Positions 7,868 through 17,684 of a DNA stretch of 43,527 nucleotides are shown piece after piece. This DNA comes from Sporosarcina limicola (GTDB lineage Bacteria > Bacillota > Bacilli > Bacillales_A > Planococcaceae), in the NCBI RefSeq assembly GCF_014873855.1, contig NZ_JADBEL010000028.1:1-43527 (forward strand), given 5' to 3'. The position numbers were made by a program, and so were the translations under genes. Every line of letters begins with the position of its first letter. Positions within the stretch are counted from its first letter, which is position 1. The notes beneath the pieces were generated by a model. The model was given only the letters and a program-made list of their open reading frames with translations. It searched no databases and was not told the DNA's origin.

Positions 7868-9687
7868 TCACCATCCTCCTGAATTTCAAACGGCAACGTG
7901 AAGAATATTGTCGTCCCTTCCCCTTCTTCACTCTCCGCCCAGATTTCCCCGCAGTGTGCCATAATCATTTCACGAGCAATCGCTAAGCCCAATCCGGTTC
8001 CACCCATCGCTCGTGACCTAGCTCGATCCGCACGATAAAATCTATCAAAAATCCGGTTGACGTTCGCTTTTGGAATACCCATTCCGTCATCCGAAATCAT
8101 CACCTTAATGAAATTATCCGCCATGATCACACCGAAACGAATACCCCCGCCGTCTGGGGAATATTTCAGAGCGTTAGAAATAATATTATCGATAACCTGC
8201 GTCATCTTATCCGCATCGATTTCTACAAATAAATCTAAAGAAGGAAGTAATCGTTTAAAATAGACATTTTGAGACTTTGAAAATTCAAAACGATCAATGA
8301 TTGCATTGAAAAAATGATTGAATTCAACCCATTCTTTATTCAAATCATAATCTCTACTGTCCATCCGTGATAGTTTCAATAAATCATTTACGAGTCGGAT
8401 CATCCGCTCTGTTTCGGTTTGGGTCACATGAAGGAAAGACGGAGCAATCTCCTCATTCTTCCACGCTCCATCCGCAAGTGCTTCCAAATAGCTACGCATT
8501 GTCGTAAGCGGCGTACGTAATTCGTGTGATACATTGGAGACGAACTCCCGCCTTTCCATATCAATTTTTTCCTGTTCTGTATTATCATGAAGAACAACAA
8601 TCAAACCATTTACAAAGCCGGTTTCCCTTTGAGTCACCGAAAAATTCACTCGTAAAATATACGGTTGTTCTTGCGTACTAAAATCCAATGCAATTGAATC
8701 CTTAATTTGAATAAGATCTTCAAATGTGTACTCTTGCTCAAGACCCAGTATGCTAGAAATCGGTCGATTCAAGACAAGATCCCGTGTCATTCTAAGCATG
8801 AGCAGGGCAGAATCATTAATAAGGCTAACGCGACCTTTCCGATCAGTTGCGATGACACCATCCGTCATATTTTCCAATACAGAAGCCAATTTACGCCGTT
8901 CACTTTCGGTCGTTGATTGGGACTCTTGTAGTTGGTTTGTTAAATGGTTGAAAGCAATGGCTAGCTGCCCTAGTTCATCATTTCCGTAGACTCGTACTTT
9001 CCGAGAGAAGTTTCCTTTTGCCATTGTTTGTGCTTGGCGCCTCATATCAGATATCGGTCTTGTCATAGTCTGCGCAATGAAAATTCCAATGATAATTGTA
9101 ATTGTCAATGAAACAGCTGTTCCTCCAGCGAGAATATGGTTTATTTCATCGATTTGTTTAAATACCTTTTCAATATTCGATTCCACATAAAGTGTCCCAA
9201 TAACTTCCTCCCCGACAATTATCGGTTTTGCACGGCCCCATATCCGATTCCTTGATTTTTGTTCAAGGAAGGTAATGTCAAATTCCGCTTCGGATGTGAG
9301 AGACTTTTTGACAATATCATCTCTTGTAAGACGACCGACCATTTGCTGATTATCTAATACGGATGTCGCACGTATCTTCTTTTTTGAGTCAATAACCCGA
9401 ATTTCATTGATATCTTTATCTTCTGAAGTAAAGCCTGAAAGGACGGCCCACAGACTCGTCTCGAGTGTCGGGTCGTCCGCTGTGCGTTCCTTTGTCATCT
9501 CCTCACGTACACTGAACTCGACCAGGTTCATGCGATCGACAATCGATGTCGTGAAGTTTGCTTTCAATGTCTGTTCGAGCTCCCTTGCGAAGTAAAGTCC
9601 GATAATCTCCATTGCAATTATGATTAACATGACATAGATCAGAACGAACTTCACATGAATGGAACGGAAAATACCAACTTTCTGCAT
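7858..9687 (-). CDS. walK: Sensor histidine kinase WalK (YycG/VicK)
   Basis: This 609-residue kinase is the essential sensor of cell-wall metabolism. In order: membrane helix about 12-34, extracellular Cache-type sensor domain 35-182, second helix about 185-206, HAMP 207-258, PAS about 265-370, dimerisation/phosphoacceptor domain with His388 (SNVSHELRTPL), then the HATPase with NALKYS, DDGMGI and GGTGLGLAI motifs. The reading frame extends to 9750, but that extension lies in walR. ATG 9685-9687 gives the family start MQKVGIFRSI, has AGGAG upstream and leaves five bases after the walR stop. It phosphorylates WalR and is controlled by WalH and WalI, encoded immediately downstream. Confidence 0.97.
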   Translation of the reverse strand: MQKVGIFRSIHVKFVLIYVMLIIIAMEIIGLYFARELEQTLKANFTTSIVDRMNLVEFSVREEMTKERTADDPTLETSLWAVLSGFTSEDKDINEIRVIDSKKKIRATSVLDNQQMVGRLTRDDIVKKSLTSEAEFDITFLEQKSRNRIWGRAKPIIVGEEVIGTLYVESNIEKVFKQIDEINHILAGGTAVSLTITIIIGIFIAQTMTRPISDMRRQAQTMAKGNFSRKVRVYGNDELGQLAIAFNHLTNQLQESQSTTESERRKLASVLENMTDGVIATDRKGRVSLINDSALLMLRMTRDLVLNRPISSILGLEQEYTFEDLIQIKDSIALDFSTQEQPYILRVNFSVTQRETGFVNGLIVVLHDNTEQEKIDMERREFVSNVSHELRTPLTTMRSYLEALADGAWKNEEIAPSFLHVTQTETERMIRLVNDLLKLSRMDSRDYDLNKEWVEFNHFFNAIIDRFEFSKSQNVYFKRLLPSLDLFVEIDADKMTQVIDNIISNALKYSPDGGGIRFGVIMADNFIKVMISDDGMGIPKANVNRIFDRFYRADRARSRAMGGTGLGLAIAREMIMAHCGEIWAESEEGEGTTIFFTLPFEIQEDGEWD

Positions 9688-9692
9688 AGCTG

Positions 9693-10403
9693 TTACTCCT
9701 GTTCCGGATCTCTTAAATAATAACCAACCCCGCGCCTTGTCACGATCCATACTGGGTGGCTTGGTGCATCTTCAATCTTTTCACGCAAACGACGAATTGT
9801 TACATCGACAGTCCGTACATCGCCAAAATAATCGTAGCCCCATACCGTTTGGAGGAGGTGCTCACGCGTCATTACTTGACCAATATGTTTGGCTAGATAA
9901 TGAAGAAGTTCAAATTCACGATGAGTCAATTCAATCGTTTCATCCCTTTTCAATACAAGATAAGCATCTGGCTGAATAATAAGATTACCTACCGTGATAT
10001 TATTATTCAGCTCTTCCTGCCCATCCGAAACTGGTTTCATTTGTCTTCGCAAATTCGCCTTTACACGTGCAATAAGCTCCCGAGTACCAAATGGTTTAGT
10101 TACATAATCATCTGCACCCAATTCTAGACCAAGCACTTTGTCAATCTCAGAATCTTTCGCTGTCAACATGATGATTGGAAAGTCATACTTTTTACGGACT
10201 TCACGGCATACTTCCATGCCATCTCGTTTTGGAAGCATGATATCAAGCAGCATCAGATCTGGCTTTACTTCCTCTACTAACTCCAATGCCTCTTCTCCAT
10301 CATACGCACAAAAGACATTAAACCCTTCTTTTTTCAAATTAAACTCCAGTATATCAGCAATCGGTTTTTCATCGTCAACGATTAGAATTGTTTTATTTTG
10401 CAT
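9693..10403 (-). CDS. walR: Response regulator WalR (YycF/VicR)
   Basis: This 236-residue OmpR/PhoB-type regulator has a receiver domain (acidic pocket Asp10/Asp11, phosphoacceptor Asp54 in LLDIMLP, conserved Lys in TKPFG) and a winged-helix domain ending [14 protein letters not shown]...RRGVGYYL. Phosphorylated WalR activates autolysin and wall-remodelling genes and represses their inhibitors; it is essential in most Bacillota. It is the first gene of the operon, with AAAGGAAAAG upstream of ATG and a sigma-A-like promoter at 10463-10491. Confidence 0.97.
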   Translation of the reverse strand: MQNKTILIVDDEKPIADILEFNLKKEGFNVFCAYDGEEALELVEEVKPDLMLLDIMLPKRDGMEVCREVRKKYDFPIIMLTAKDSEIDKVLGLELGADDYVTKPFGTRELIARVKANLRRQMKPVSDGQEELNNNITVGNLIIQPDAYLVLKRDETIELTHREFELLHYLAKHIGQVMTREHLLQTVWGYDYFGDVRTVDVTIRRLREKIEDAPSHPVWIVTRRGVGYYLRDPEQE

Positions 10404-10462
10404 AATCTTTTCCTTTCCCGCCCTATTGGCGCCTCTTTCATTGTCCTTTTACTCTATCATTC

Positions 10463-10491
10463 TTTATACCGATTCGCACGTTCTACAGCAA
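10463..10491 (-). promoter_or_regulatory. Candidate sigma-A promoter for walRKHIJ
   Basis: On the minus strand TTGCTG (10486-10491) and TATAAA (10463-10468) are separated by 17 bases. The -10 is 5/6 and the -35 only 3/6. It lies about 60 bases upstream of walR. Confidence 0.5.
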
Positions 10492-10505
10492 GAACACCTC
10501 TAACT

Positions 10506-10519
10506 ATTTCCCGGGTAAT
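10506..10519. promoter_or_regulatory. Candidate Noc-binding site (NBS), one mismatch
   Basis: ATTTCCCGGGTAAT differs at one position from the B. subtilis Noc consensus ATTTCCCGGGAAAT. It lies in the gap between walR and the M23 gene's terminator. A noc gene is present in this window, and NBS sites cluster around the origin in B. subtilis. Confidence 0.5.
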
Positions 10520-10544
10520 ATTTCCTTAAAGACTCATTAATTGT

Positions 10545-10576
10545 TTAAAAAAGACGATACAAGATTATGTATCGTC
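10545..10576 (-). terminator. Intrinsic terminator after the M23 peptidase gene
   Basis: GACGATAC (10553-10560) pairs perfectly with GTATCGTC (10569-10576). On the minus strand the hairpin is followed by TTTTTTAAA. It separates the peptidase gene from the wal operon. Confidence 0.88.
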
Positions 10577-10615
10577 CCCATTTCATATTGAACCTGTATT
10601 AAAGGAAGTTTCACT

Positions 10616-12088
10616 TTATCTTAATACGCTTAGCGGATTGATGTTCTCACCATCTTTGAGCACTTCAAAGTGGAGGTGAGTGCCTGTGGATCTTCCTGTC
10701 GATCCCATAATTCCGATTTCCGTTCCTTGTGGTACAGTTTGTCCAACCTCTACGTCAATTGAGGAAAGGTGGGCGTACAATGTTTCGTACCCATTATTAT
10801 GAGTAACAACGATACGATTACCATACGTACTATGCCATCCAGCATCTGTAACAACACCATTATCAGCTACTTTAATGGTGTATGAGGATGGTTGAGCTAT
10901 ATCGATACCCTCATGAACCCTTCCCCAACGTACACCTCTTTGACTTGAAACATATCCTCCATCTGCTGGCCATGTAAATGTACCTGTCCCTCTTGAAGGC
11001 ATCACTTTTGTTCCGATTACTGTCACTTCATCTTGCGCTTCGACAAGTACTTTTTCTACGGATACTGACCTACCGATAACCTCACCATTTTGTTTTCGAA
11101 TGAGTTCCGTGACTTCTTTTTCACCATCAGAACCTTGACGAATCACTTTCTTTTCGCCCTTGTATAAGGAGCTGTCTTCTTCAGTTATACTTTTGTGCTT
11201 AATCATTTCTTTCTTCATCGTTTCATAATGGACTTCAACTTCTACGTATGGTTCAACGGAGGTGACATTAAGTTCGTCTCCTAATTGAAGAACCGATTCT
11301 ACTGTAAAGCTGGGATTAAGTTCTAAAAGCTTAGCTGTCGTCATTGTATAAGTTACAGCAATCTTCCCAAGAACATCGCCAGATTGAACAACATACTTCT
11401 TTTCGTCAAGTGTCCCTTTGTTAAGAAGTACGAGCGCTTCTTCTAGACTTTTCACCTCTTCAGGAGCTGTTTTCCCTATTTCCGCTTGCACCTTACCACT
11501 AATAACGACTTTTGCGATACGGGTTTCATTTTCCTTTAAAGCTGGGATAGGTACAGAAGACACTGTGCGGGCTTCGAATTCACTAAGCTCCATTTCATGT
11601 ACAGATTGCAATTTCAATCTCCGGATTACTTCATCATATGCTCTCATATCACTGACATAGAATTCATGTTTTCCGTCAATTGTAATACCGACTGCTTCTG
11701 CTTCCACAGTAAGCATTTCATGAAGTTTTTCAAGAACGATTTCATCATCTGTTCCGGCTGTAAATACTCGTTCTGGAACAACTGAAAGATCTGTTCCTAT
11801 CGTAAGTGGGAGATTTTCAAATTCGGAGGCCGCCTTTTGTAGTTCTTGTTCTTTCAATTTTTCAAGCTTTGCTTCGTCGGATAAGATTCCTATATACTTA
11901 CCTTCCGAATAGATATGGAATACAGTCAAAAGGCCTGAATTTTCCCCTTCATTTGCAAAACCTACATTTATCCCCAATCCCACTAACATCAAAGTGATGA
12001 CAAGAACTTTTTGAACTTGCTTAAGAGGTTGTTTCAACTTGGACAAGGTTGTTTCCTTTTCACCCTGTTCACTTTTCTTATAAATCAT
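10616..12088 (-). CDS. LysM-G5-M23 cell-wall metalloendopeptidase
   Basis: This 490-residue exported protein is predicted to cut peptidoglycan cross-links. It has a cytoplasmic N-terminus, a membrane/signal segment at about 28-46 (VLVITLMLVGLGINVGFA), an unassigned region, a LysM wall-binding domain beginning VVQSGDVLGKIA (about 240-285), a G5 domain (about 290-370) and a C-terminal M23 peptidase domain with zinc motifs HEGIDIA and HLHFEV. The catalytic motifs are intact. The frame extends to 12118, but ATG 12086-12088 has GGAAGGAG at good spacing. It sits immediately upstream of the wal operon, whose regulon in other Bacillota is cell-wall hydrolases; a WalR-like repeat lies at 12209-12225. 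WalR control is inferred. Confidence 0.9.
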   Translation of the reverse strand: MIYKKSEQGEKETTLSKLKQPLKQVQKVLVITLMLVGLGINVGFANEGENSGLLTVFHIYSEGKYIGILSDEAKLEKLKEQELQKAASEFENLPLTIGTDLSVVPERVFTAGTDDEIVLEKLHEMLTVEAEAVGITIDGKHEFYVSDMRAYDEVIRRLKLQSVHEMELSEFEARTVSSVPIPALKENETRIAKVVISGKVQAEIGKTAPEEVKSLEEALVLLNKGTLDEKKYVVQSGDVLGKIAVTYTMTTAKLLELNPSFTVESVLQLGDELNVTSVEPYVEVEVHYETMKKEMIKHKSITEEDSSLYKGEKKVIRQGSDGEKEVTELIRKQNGEVIGRSVSVEKVLVEAQDEVTVIGTKVMPSRGTGTFTWPADGGYVSSQRGVRWGRVHEGIDIAQPSSYTIKVADNGVVTDAGWHSTYGNRIVVTHNNGYETLYAHLSSIDVEVGQTVPQGTEIGIMGSTGRSTGTHLHFEVLKDGENINPLSVLR

Positions 12089-12118
12089 GATAAGACTCCT
12101 TCCGTTTTTCAACCGCAA

Positions 12119-12398
12119 GACTGGTAGAGGTCATTACTCATAGTGCATATTTTTCACGCTTCTTTAATCTAACATATCCTACCCAATCCTTGTAGTGTTG
12201 TAGACCATTGTAATGACATTGTATAATAACATCCATTTATTGTTATATATTAGGAGTAAGTATCAAATTTACTCCTTTAATTTTGTTTTTCTAACATATT
12301 ACTCGACTATTACATTCTTATTTATACATTTAGCGACTTTTTTCTGTAATACTTGTAATAATTATTACTTTTATTGGACGAGAAAAATTATTTCTCTA
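12119..12398. promoter_or_regulatory. AT-rich gap between M23 gene and purA terminator, with a WalR-like repeat
   Basis: No gene is supported here; an 87-codon frame starting at 12213 is AT-rich and runs through the purA terminator. TGTAAT (12209-12214) and TGTATA (12220-12225) are separated by five bases, the spacing of the WalR box (TGTWAH-N5-TGTWAH, one mismatch). TGTAGT and TGTAGA at 12191 and 12199 are further half-sites off-register. I see no tRNA genes, although several Bacillota have some between purA and walR. Confidence 0.4.
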
Positions 12399-12451
12399 CA
12401 AAAAAAAGACATCCTGCATACCGGAAATTTCCGACTACGCAAGATGTCTTT
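12399..12451 (-). terminator. Intrinsic terminator after purA
   Basis: The arms 12406-12418 and 12439-12451 (core AAAGACATC / GATGTCTTT) form the outer stem. Inside it is a perfect 12-base palindrome CGGAAATTTCCG (12422-12433). Seven U residues follow on the minus strand. The one non-Watson-Crick pair is G-U in the purA sense RNA but C-A in the other direction, so it serves purA. Confidence 0.88.
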
Positions 12452-12456
12452 CTTTT

Positions 12457-13743
12457 TCAACTCCAAACACTCGTAACGATATTCGTCTGATTGCGGTCAG
12501 GTCCTACAGAGAATATTGATAGTTGAACGCCTGTCAGCTGGGAGATCCGTTCCAAGTAATGACGAGCATTTGTAGGTAGTTCATTGAGTGATTTACAGCT
12601 TGTCACATCTTCAGACCAACCAGGTAGTTCCTCATAGATTGGTTCACATTCTGCAAGGACCCGCAAGTTTGCCGGATACTCAGTAAGAAGTTCCTCTTTA
12701 TATTTATAAGCTGTACAAATTTTAACCGTTTCTAGCCCTGATAGAACATCAATTGAATTCACCGTAAGGTCTGTCAGGCCACTGACACGTCGTGCATGTC
12801 GAATTACAACACTGTCAAACCAGCCAATCCGTCGGGGACGTCCAGTTGTTGTACCGAATTCCTTACCAATTGTTCGAATTCTTTCACCCGTCTCATCAAA
12901 CAATTCCGTTGGAAAAGGACCGTCGCCGACACGGGAAGTATACGCTTTACAAACGCCAACAACGTGGTCAATCTTCGTTGGGCCAACCCCTGCTCCGATT
13001 GTCACTCCTCCAGCAACGGGGTTAGATGAAGTAACGAAAGGATAGGTTCCTTGGTCAATATCCAACATAACACCCTGTGCGCCTTCAAAAAGAACACGAC
13101 GACCTTCGTCTAGCGCATCATTCAATACTTTCGATGTATCCGTTACGTATTTGGCGATTTCTTGCCCGTAGTTATAATACTCATTCAAAATCTCTTCGAT
13201 TGTGAACCCTTCTGTTTCATAAAACTTCTCAAACATCCGGTTCTTTTCATTGAGATTAAGTAGTAGCTTTTCTTCAAAAACTTCGCGATCCAACAAATCT
13301 GCTATACGGATTCCGACACGCGCTGCTTTGTCCATATAAGCAGGTCCTATTCCTTTGCCCGTCGTTCCAATTTTATTTACTCCACGTCTTGCTTCTTCCA
13401 CTTCGTCCTGCTTCAAGTGATAGGGCAAAATGACGTGCGCACGGTTGGAAATACGTAAGTTATCCGTATTTACTCCACGATCTTGGAGTCCTTTTAATTC
13501 ATTTACGAGCGCTTTCGGATCTACGACCATTCCATTTCCTATGACAGATATCTTTTCCTTGTAGAAAATACCTGATGGTACGAGATGAAGTTTATAGGTC
13601 TCCCCTCCAAAAATGATTGTGTGCCCAGCATTATTGCCACCTTGATAACGTGCAATCACTTCTGAGTTCTTCGATAGGAAATCGGTGATTTTTCCTTTGC
13701 CTTCGTCTCCCCATTGTGTTCCGACTACTACTATTGATGGCAT
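12457..13743 (-). CDS. purA: Adenylosuccinate synthase PurA
   Basis: This 428-residue enzyme joins IMP and aspartate using GTP to give adenylosuccinate, the first committed step from IMP to AMP. The N-terminal P-loop-like WGDEGKGK carries catalytic Asp13, with His41 in [18 protein letters not shown] is the IMP/GTP-site motif. Length is the family norm. The frame extends to 13821, but ATG 13741-13743 gives the family start [18 protein letters not shown] with CGGAGGTG upstream. It is monocistronic: a good promoter lies at 13793-13821, a terminator lies on each side, and PurBox-like arms lie just upstream of the promoter. Confidence 0.97.
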   Translation of the reverse strand: MPSIVVVGTQWGDEGKGKITDFLSKNSEVIARYQGGNNAGHTIIFGGETYKLHLVPSGIFYKEKISVIGNGMVVDPKALVNELKGLQDRGVNTDNLRISNRAHVILPYHLKQDEVEEARRGVNKIGTTGKGIGPAYMDKAARVGIRIADLLDREVFEEKLLLNLNEKNRMFEKFYETEGFTIEEILNEYYNYGQEIAKYVTDTSKVLNDALDEGRRVLFEGAQGVMLDIDQGTYPFVTSSNPVAGGVTIGAGVGPTKIDHVVGVCKAYTSRVGDGPFPTELFDETGERIRTIGKEFGTTTGRPRRIGWFDSVVIRHARRVSGLTDLTVNSIDVLSGLETVKICTAYKYKEELLTEYPANLRVLAECEPIYEELPGWSEDVTSCKSLNELPTNARHYLERISQLTGVQLSIFSVGPDRNQTNIVTSVWS

Positions 13744-13792
13744 AATTAGCACCTCCGTTAGATGCATTCGCATCCCCATTAAAATACGCTTA

Positions 13793-13821
13793 ATTGTAGC
13801 AAGTAAAAGCCACTTCGTCAA
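13793..13821 (-). promoter_or_regulatory. Sigma-A promoter of purA
   Basis: TTGACG (13816-13821) and TACAAT (13793-13798) on the minus strand are separated by exactly 17 bases. Each hexamer is 5/6. The leader to the purA ATG is about 45 bases. Confidence 0.8.
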
Positions 13822-13830
13822 TCAAAATCA

Positions 13831-13880
13831 CCCAAAAACACGAACGATACAAAGTTATTCACTTCACATCGTTCGTGTTT
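13831..13880 (-). terminator. dnaB terminator whose arms resemble a PurBox pair
   Basis: AAACACGAACGAT (13836-13848) and its exact complement (13868-13880) form a 13-bp perfect stem. TTTTTGGG follows on the minus strand, two bases past the dnaB stop. The same arms contain the CGAAC core of the PurR PurBox (AWWWCCGAACWWT) in inverted orientation. Taken as 14-mers they are 17 bases apart, and they lie just upstream of the purA -35. Confidence 0.75.
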
Positions 13881-13881
13881 G

Positions 13882-15237
13882 TTAATAAACAGCCGACTCG
13901 TGCTGACTCCAGTCGATATTGACGAACTTATTATATTCTTTTGCAAAGGCAAGCGTAACCGTCCCTGTTGGACCATTCCTTTGTTTAGCTATAATAATTT
14001 CAATCATATTCTGATTTTCTGTTTCTTTATCATAATAATCTTCACGGTAAAGGAATGAAACGATATCCGCATCTTGCTCAATACTTCCGGATTCCCTAAG
14101 GTCAGACATCATTGGCCGCTTATCTTGACGTTGTTCAACGCCCCGTGAAAGCTGGGATAGTGCGACTACTGGTACTTTTAATTCTCTCGCGAGTGCTTTC
14201 AACGATCTGGAAATTTCCGAAACCTCCTGCTGCCGGTTTTCACCTGGCTTGTTACCACTTCCTGCAATCAGTTGCATATAGTCAATCATAATCATGCCAA
14301 GTCCGTGTTCTTGCTGCAAACGACGGCATTTTGAACGGATTTCATTGACCCGGATACCAGGTGAATCATCGATGAAAATACCTGCATTCGATAGGCTACC
14401 CATCGCCATCGTCAATTTCCGCCAGTCTTCCGCTTCGAGCGCACCAGTCCTGAGCACTTGCGCATCAATATTTCCTTCAGCACAGAGCATCCGCATGACA
14501 AGCTGCTCCGCACCCATTTCCAAACTAAAAATTGCAACGTTCTCATCGGTTTTTGTTGCCACGTTTTGAGCTACATTCAAAGCAAATGCAGTCTTACCGA
14601 CGGAAGGACGTGCCGCGACGATGATTAGGTCATTGCGCTGAAAACCAGCTGTAATTTTGTCTAAATCACGGAAACCTGTCGGGATACCCGTAACATCCCC
14701 TTTTCTCGTATGAAGAAGTTCGATGTTGTCATACGTTTCAACAAGGACATCTTTAATATGCCTGAAGTCTCCCGCATTTTTCCGGTTGGAAACTTCCATC
14801 ATCTTCTTTTCTGCTTCAGAAAGAAGTGCTTCCACCTCATCCTCCCGTGCGTAGCCGTCTTCGACGATTGATGTAGCAACACGAATCAGACGACGTAGAA
14901 GCGCTTTTTCCTCCACAATACGAGCATAATGCACAATGTTTGCCGCGGTGGGAACTGAATTAGCAATTTCCGTCAAATACGAAATCCCACCGACATCTTC
15001 CAATTCCTTTTTTGCGGATAATTCTTCTGTAACGGTGACAACATCAATAGCCTGCCCTTTGTCGCTCAAAGAAATCATTGTATTGAAGATTTTTTGATGC
15101 GCCGTCCGATAAAAATCTTCTGGCATAAGAAGCTCTGCCGCTGTAATGAGTGCCTGCGGTTCAAGGAAAATTGCTCCGATGACCGACTGTTCCGCTTCAT
15201 TATTATGTGGTGGGACACGATCGATCATCTGGTTCAT
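13882..15237 (-). CDS. dnaC: Replicative DNA helicase DnaB (B. subtilis DnaC)
   Basis: This 451-residue hexameric helicase unwinds DNA 5' to 3' ahead of the fork and binds primase. It has an N-terminal DnaB domain (about 8-110) beginning PPHNNEAEQSVIGA, a linker and a RecA-like motor with Walker A ARPSVGKTAFAL (about 205-220), Walker B MIMIDYMQLI and the C-terminal RQGPTGT-type loop (NGPTGTVTLAF). In Bacillus this gene is called dnaC, and the name dnaB belongs to a loader protein. AAGGAG precedes the ATG, 12 bases after rplI, so it is in the yybS-gdpP-rplI transcript. A terminator follows. Confidence 0.97.
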   Translation of the reverse strand: MNQMIDRVPPHNNEAEQSVIGAIFLEPQALITAAELLMPEDFYRTAHQKIFNTMISLSDKGQAIDVVTVTEELSAKKELEDVGGISYLTEIANSVPTAANIVHYARIVEEKALLRRLIRVATSIVEDGYAREDEVEALLSEAEKKMMEVSNRKNAGDFRHIKDVLVETYDNIELLHTRKGDVTGIPTGFRDLDKITAGFQRNDLIIVAARPSVGKTAFALNVAQNVATKTDENVAIFSLEMGAEQLVMRMLCAEGNIDAQVLRTGALEAEDWRKLTMAMGSLSNAGIFIDDSPGIRVNEIRSKCRRLQQEHGLGMIMIDYMQLIAGSGNKPGENRQQEVSEISRSLKALARELKVPVVALSQLSRGVEQRQDKRPMMSDLRESGSIEQDADIVSFLYREDYYDKETENQNMIEIIIAKQRNGPTGTVTLAFAKEYNKFVNIDWSQHESAVY

Positions 15238-15249
15238 CTATTTCTCTCC

Positions 15250-15699
15250 TTATCCTTCTTCCGTAACATGCACTTTGAGTGTTGCGGTTACATCCGGATG
15301 AATTCTGATTGGTACATTCGTGAAACCAAGTGCACGAATTGCATCCGAAAGTTCCATTTTACGTCGATCCACTTTAATTCCTGCATTCTTATTCAAGGCT
15401 TCTGCAATTTGCTTTGTTGTAATTGAACCGAATAGCCGTCCACCATCGCCCGATTTTGCTTTCATTTCAACTGTAATGTTGTCAATCTGTTCTTTTAGCT
15501 TTTCAGCTTCTGCCAACTCTTCGGCAGCGTTTTTCTCGACCCTTTTTTTCTGCCCTTCAAGTTGACTCAAATTCCCTGGCGTCGCTTCTACTACTAACTT
15601 ATTTTTTAATAGGAAATTTTGTGCGTATCCTATAGAAACCTCTTTCACTTCACCTTTTTTGCCTTTTCCTTTGACATCCTGTAAAAAAATTACTCTCAT
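15250..15699 (-). CDS. rplI: Large ribosomal subunit protein bL9
   Basis: This 149-residue protein has the bL9 N-domain ([31 protein letters not shown]), a long charged connecting helix (about 40-80) and a C-domain ending [12 protein letters not shown]. It binds 23S rRNA domain V near the L1 stalk. The ATG overlaps the gdpP stop as ATGA, so translation is probably coupled; AAAGGGGAAA is the ribosome-binding site. Its place between gdpP and the helicase is conserved in Bacillales. Confidence 0.98.
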   Translation of the reverse strand: MRVIFLQDVKGKGKKGEVKEVSIGYAQNFLLKNKLVVEATPGNLSQLEGQKKRVEKNAAEELAEAEKLKEQIDNITVEMKAKSGDGGRLFGSITTKQIAEALNKNAGIKVDRRKMELSDAIRALGFTNVPIRIHPDVTATLKVHVTEEG

Positions 15700-17672
15700 T
15701 TTGAATTTCCCCTTTCCATTTTTAAATCTAGTATGGATTTCAGCAGTTTTTCAGCCTCTTCCACCGTTTCAACATCCAGTTGACATGCAGCGTTCGTCAA
15801 ATGACCGCCACCTCCAAGTTCCTCCATTATCAGTTGAACATTCAATTCACCAAGTGAACGCGCACTTATTCCTATTTTACCATCTGCACGGCTCGCGATA
15901 ACAAATGAGGCGGTCACCCCTTGCATTGTAAGTAGGATGTCAGCAGTTTGGGCAATCAAGACAGTACCATAGATGATGCTTTCTTTCCCTTTTACTATCG
16001 CAACTCCTTCATTGGACAGCTCAACCGTTTCAATCAATTTAGCTCGCTGGATATACGTCTCGATATCCTCTTTTAATAGGCGTTGAACGAGTACTGTATC
16101 CGCTCCATAGGTCCTTAGATATGATGCCGCTTCGAATGTCCTCGCCCCTGTACGAAGCGTGAAGCTTTTCGTATCGACGATAATACCTGCAAGCAATGCC
16201 GTCGATTCGAGCATTGTAAGTTTTTCATTTTTCGGTTGATATTCAATCAGCTCTGTAACCAGTTCGGCTGTGGATGATGCATAGGGTTCCATGTAAACAA
16301 GCATCGTATTCTTGATAAATTCTTCTCCACGTCGATGGTGATCGATGACAACAACCTTTTCCGCCTTACCAAGAATCCGATCATCAATGACAAGACTCGG
16401 TTTATGTGTATCGACAATGACAACAAGTGACTTTTCCGTAATCATCGATAGCGCATCTTCTGGGCTAATGAACTGACTGAATAGATCTTTTTCGCGCTCG
16501 ATTTCATCCATAAGTCGTGTGACACTATTGTCCAACTCATTGAATTTGACGACAATATAGCCTTCTATATTATTCATGCGGGCCATTTTCCGAACCCCGA
16601 TTGCCGCACCTATCGCATCCATGTCTGGCATTTTATGACCCATTATAAAAACTTTATCACTGCCTTGTATGAGGTCACGTAAAGCATGGGAGATGACCCT
16701 TGCCCTAACACGTGTCCTTTTTTCCACTGGGTTCGTTTTACCACCAAAAAATTTCAATTTCCCATCAGAACGCTTAATGGCTACTTGGTCACCGCCGCGC
16801 CCAAGTACAAGATCCAAACTGGATTGTGCAAGTTCACCCAATTCGGTGAGTGATATAGACCCCACCCCGACACCAATACTAAGTGTAAGTGCAGTGCTTT
16901 GCTTGGCTGTTGTTTCACGAATATCATCCAAAATTGAGAACTTTGTTTTTTCTAATTCCATTAATGTAGCCTCATTAAACACGGCGAAGAAACGATCCGA
17001 AGCAATCCGTTTGACAAAAATGCCGTTTTCTGTTCCCCATCGATTTACGAGTGACGTAACAAGGGAATTGAGTTGACTTCTTGTCTGATCATCCATTGCT
17101 TGTGCAAGTTCATCATAATTATCGACAAGAATAATTCCGATAACAGTGCGATCTGCATGGTAAAGTGATTCTATCTTCAATTGCTCCGTAATATCGAACA
17201 GGTAAAATAGTTTCTCTTCCACTTTGTAAAGTATGTTATAGGACCGTTCTTTAATTGTCACTACGTTGTGTTCGGGATTATCGTTCTTTACAATCTGCTG
17301 AAATCGCTCGGATAGGCTAAATAATTCATCACCGATAAGTGACACTGAGTCGAAAACCTTCGCAGCATATGGGTTTGCCCACTCTATAATGTTTTTTTCG
17401 TTGATAAGGATGATACCAATCGGTAATTCTAGAAGGGCTTCTTCTCCAACTTTCTTCACCCTATATGACAGTGCTTCAATATGCTTCTCCGTTTCAATAT
17501 AGGTCTGTTCCTCCATCTTCCACGCCGCCCCTGCAGATGCTACAAAAAGGACAGAAAAGAGGAGCCCTAGCCAAAAATAAGATAAGAGTAGTAACACTGC
17601 TGCCATTACACCAAGGAGCGACAATAGTGCTAATGGATACCGTATTGTCCGTTTTCTAAAAAAAGATGTCAT
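15696..17672 (-). CDS. gdpP: Cyclic-di-AMP phosphodiesterase GdpP (YybT)
   Basis: This 658-residue membrane enzyme hydrolyses c-di-AMP to pApA and so controls potassium and osmolyte balance, wall stress and beta-lactam tolerance. In order: two N-terminal membrane helices (about 12-52), a PAS domain (about 65-160), a degenerate GGDEF domain (about 170-305, without an intact GGDEF motif, as in the family) and a DHH/DHHA1 module with [18 protein letters not shown] and [10 protein letters not shown] as metal ligands and a GGGGH motif near the C-terminus. AAGGGGATG precedes the ATG. Genes upstream and downstream are spaced or overlapping as in one operon. Confidence 0.96.
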   Translation of the reverse strand: MTSFFRKRTIRYPLALLSLLGVMAAVLLLLSYFWLGLLFSVLFVASAGAAWKMEEQTYIETEKHIEALSYRVKKVGEEALLELPIGIILINEKNIIEWANPYAAKVFDSVSLIGDELFSLSERFQQIVKNDNPEHNVVTIKERSYNILYKVEEKLFYLFDITEQLKIESLYHADRTVIGIILVDNYDELAQAMDDQTRSQLNSLVTSLVNRWGTENGIFVKRIASDRFFAVFNEATLMELEKTKFSILDDIRETTAKQSTALTLSIGVGVGSISLTELGELAQSSLDLVLGRGGDQVAIKRSDGKLKFFGGKTNPVEKRTRVRARVISHALRDLIQGSDKVFIMGHKMPDMDAIGAAIGVRKMARMNNIEGYIVVKFNELDNSVTRLMDEIEREKDLFSQFISPEDALSMITEKSLVVIVDTHKPSLVIDDRILGKAEKVVVIDHHRRGEEFIKNTMLVYMEPYASSTAELVTELIEYQPKNEKLTMLESTALLAGIIVDTKSFTLRTGARTFEAASYLRTYGADTVLVQRLLKEDIETYIQRAKLIETVELSNEGVAIVKGKESIIYGTVLIAQTADILLTMQGVTASFVIASRADGKIGISARSLGELNVQLIMEELGGGGHLTNAACQLDVETVEEAEKLLKSILDLKMERGNSK

Positions 17673-17684
17673 TGTCCCATCCCC

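Noticed and set aside
12213..12476. An 87-codon frame in the gap upstream of the M23 gene
   Set aside because: It is composed mainly of AT-driven residues (Phe, Tyr, Ile, Asn), has no ribosome-binding site and runs through the purA terminator into purA.
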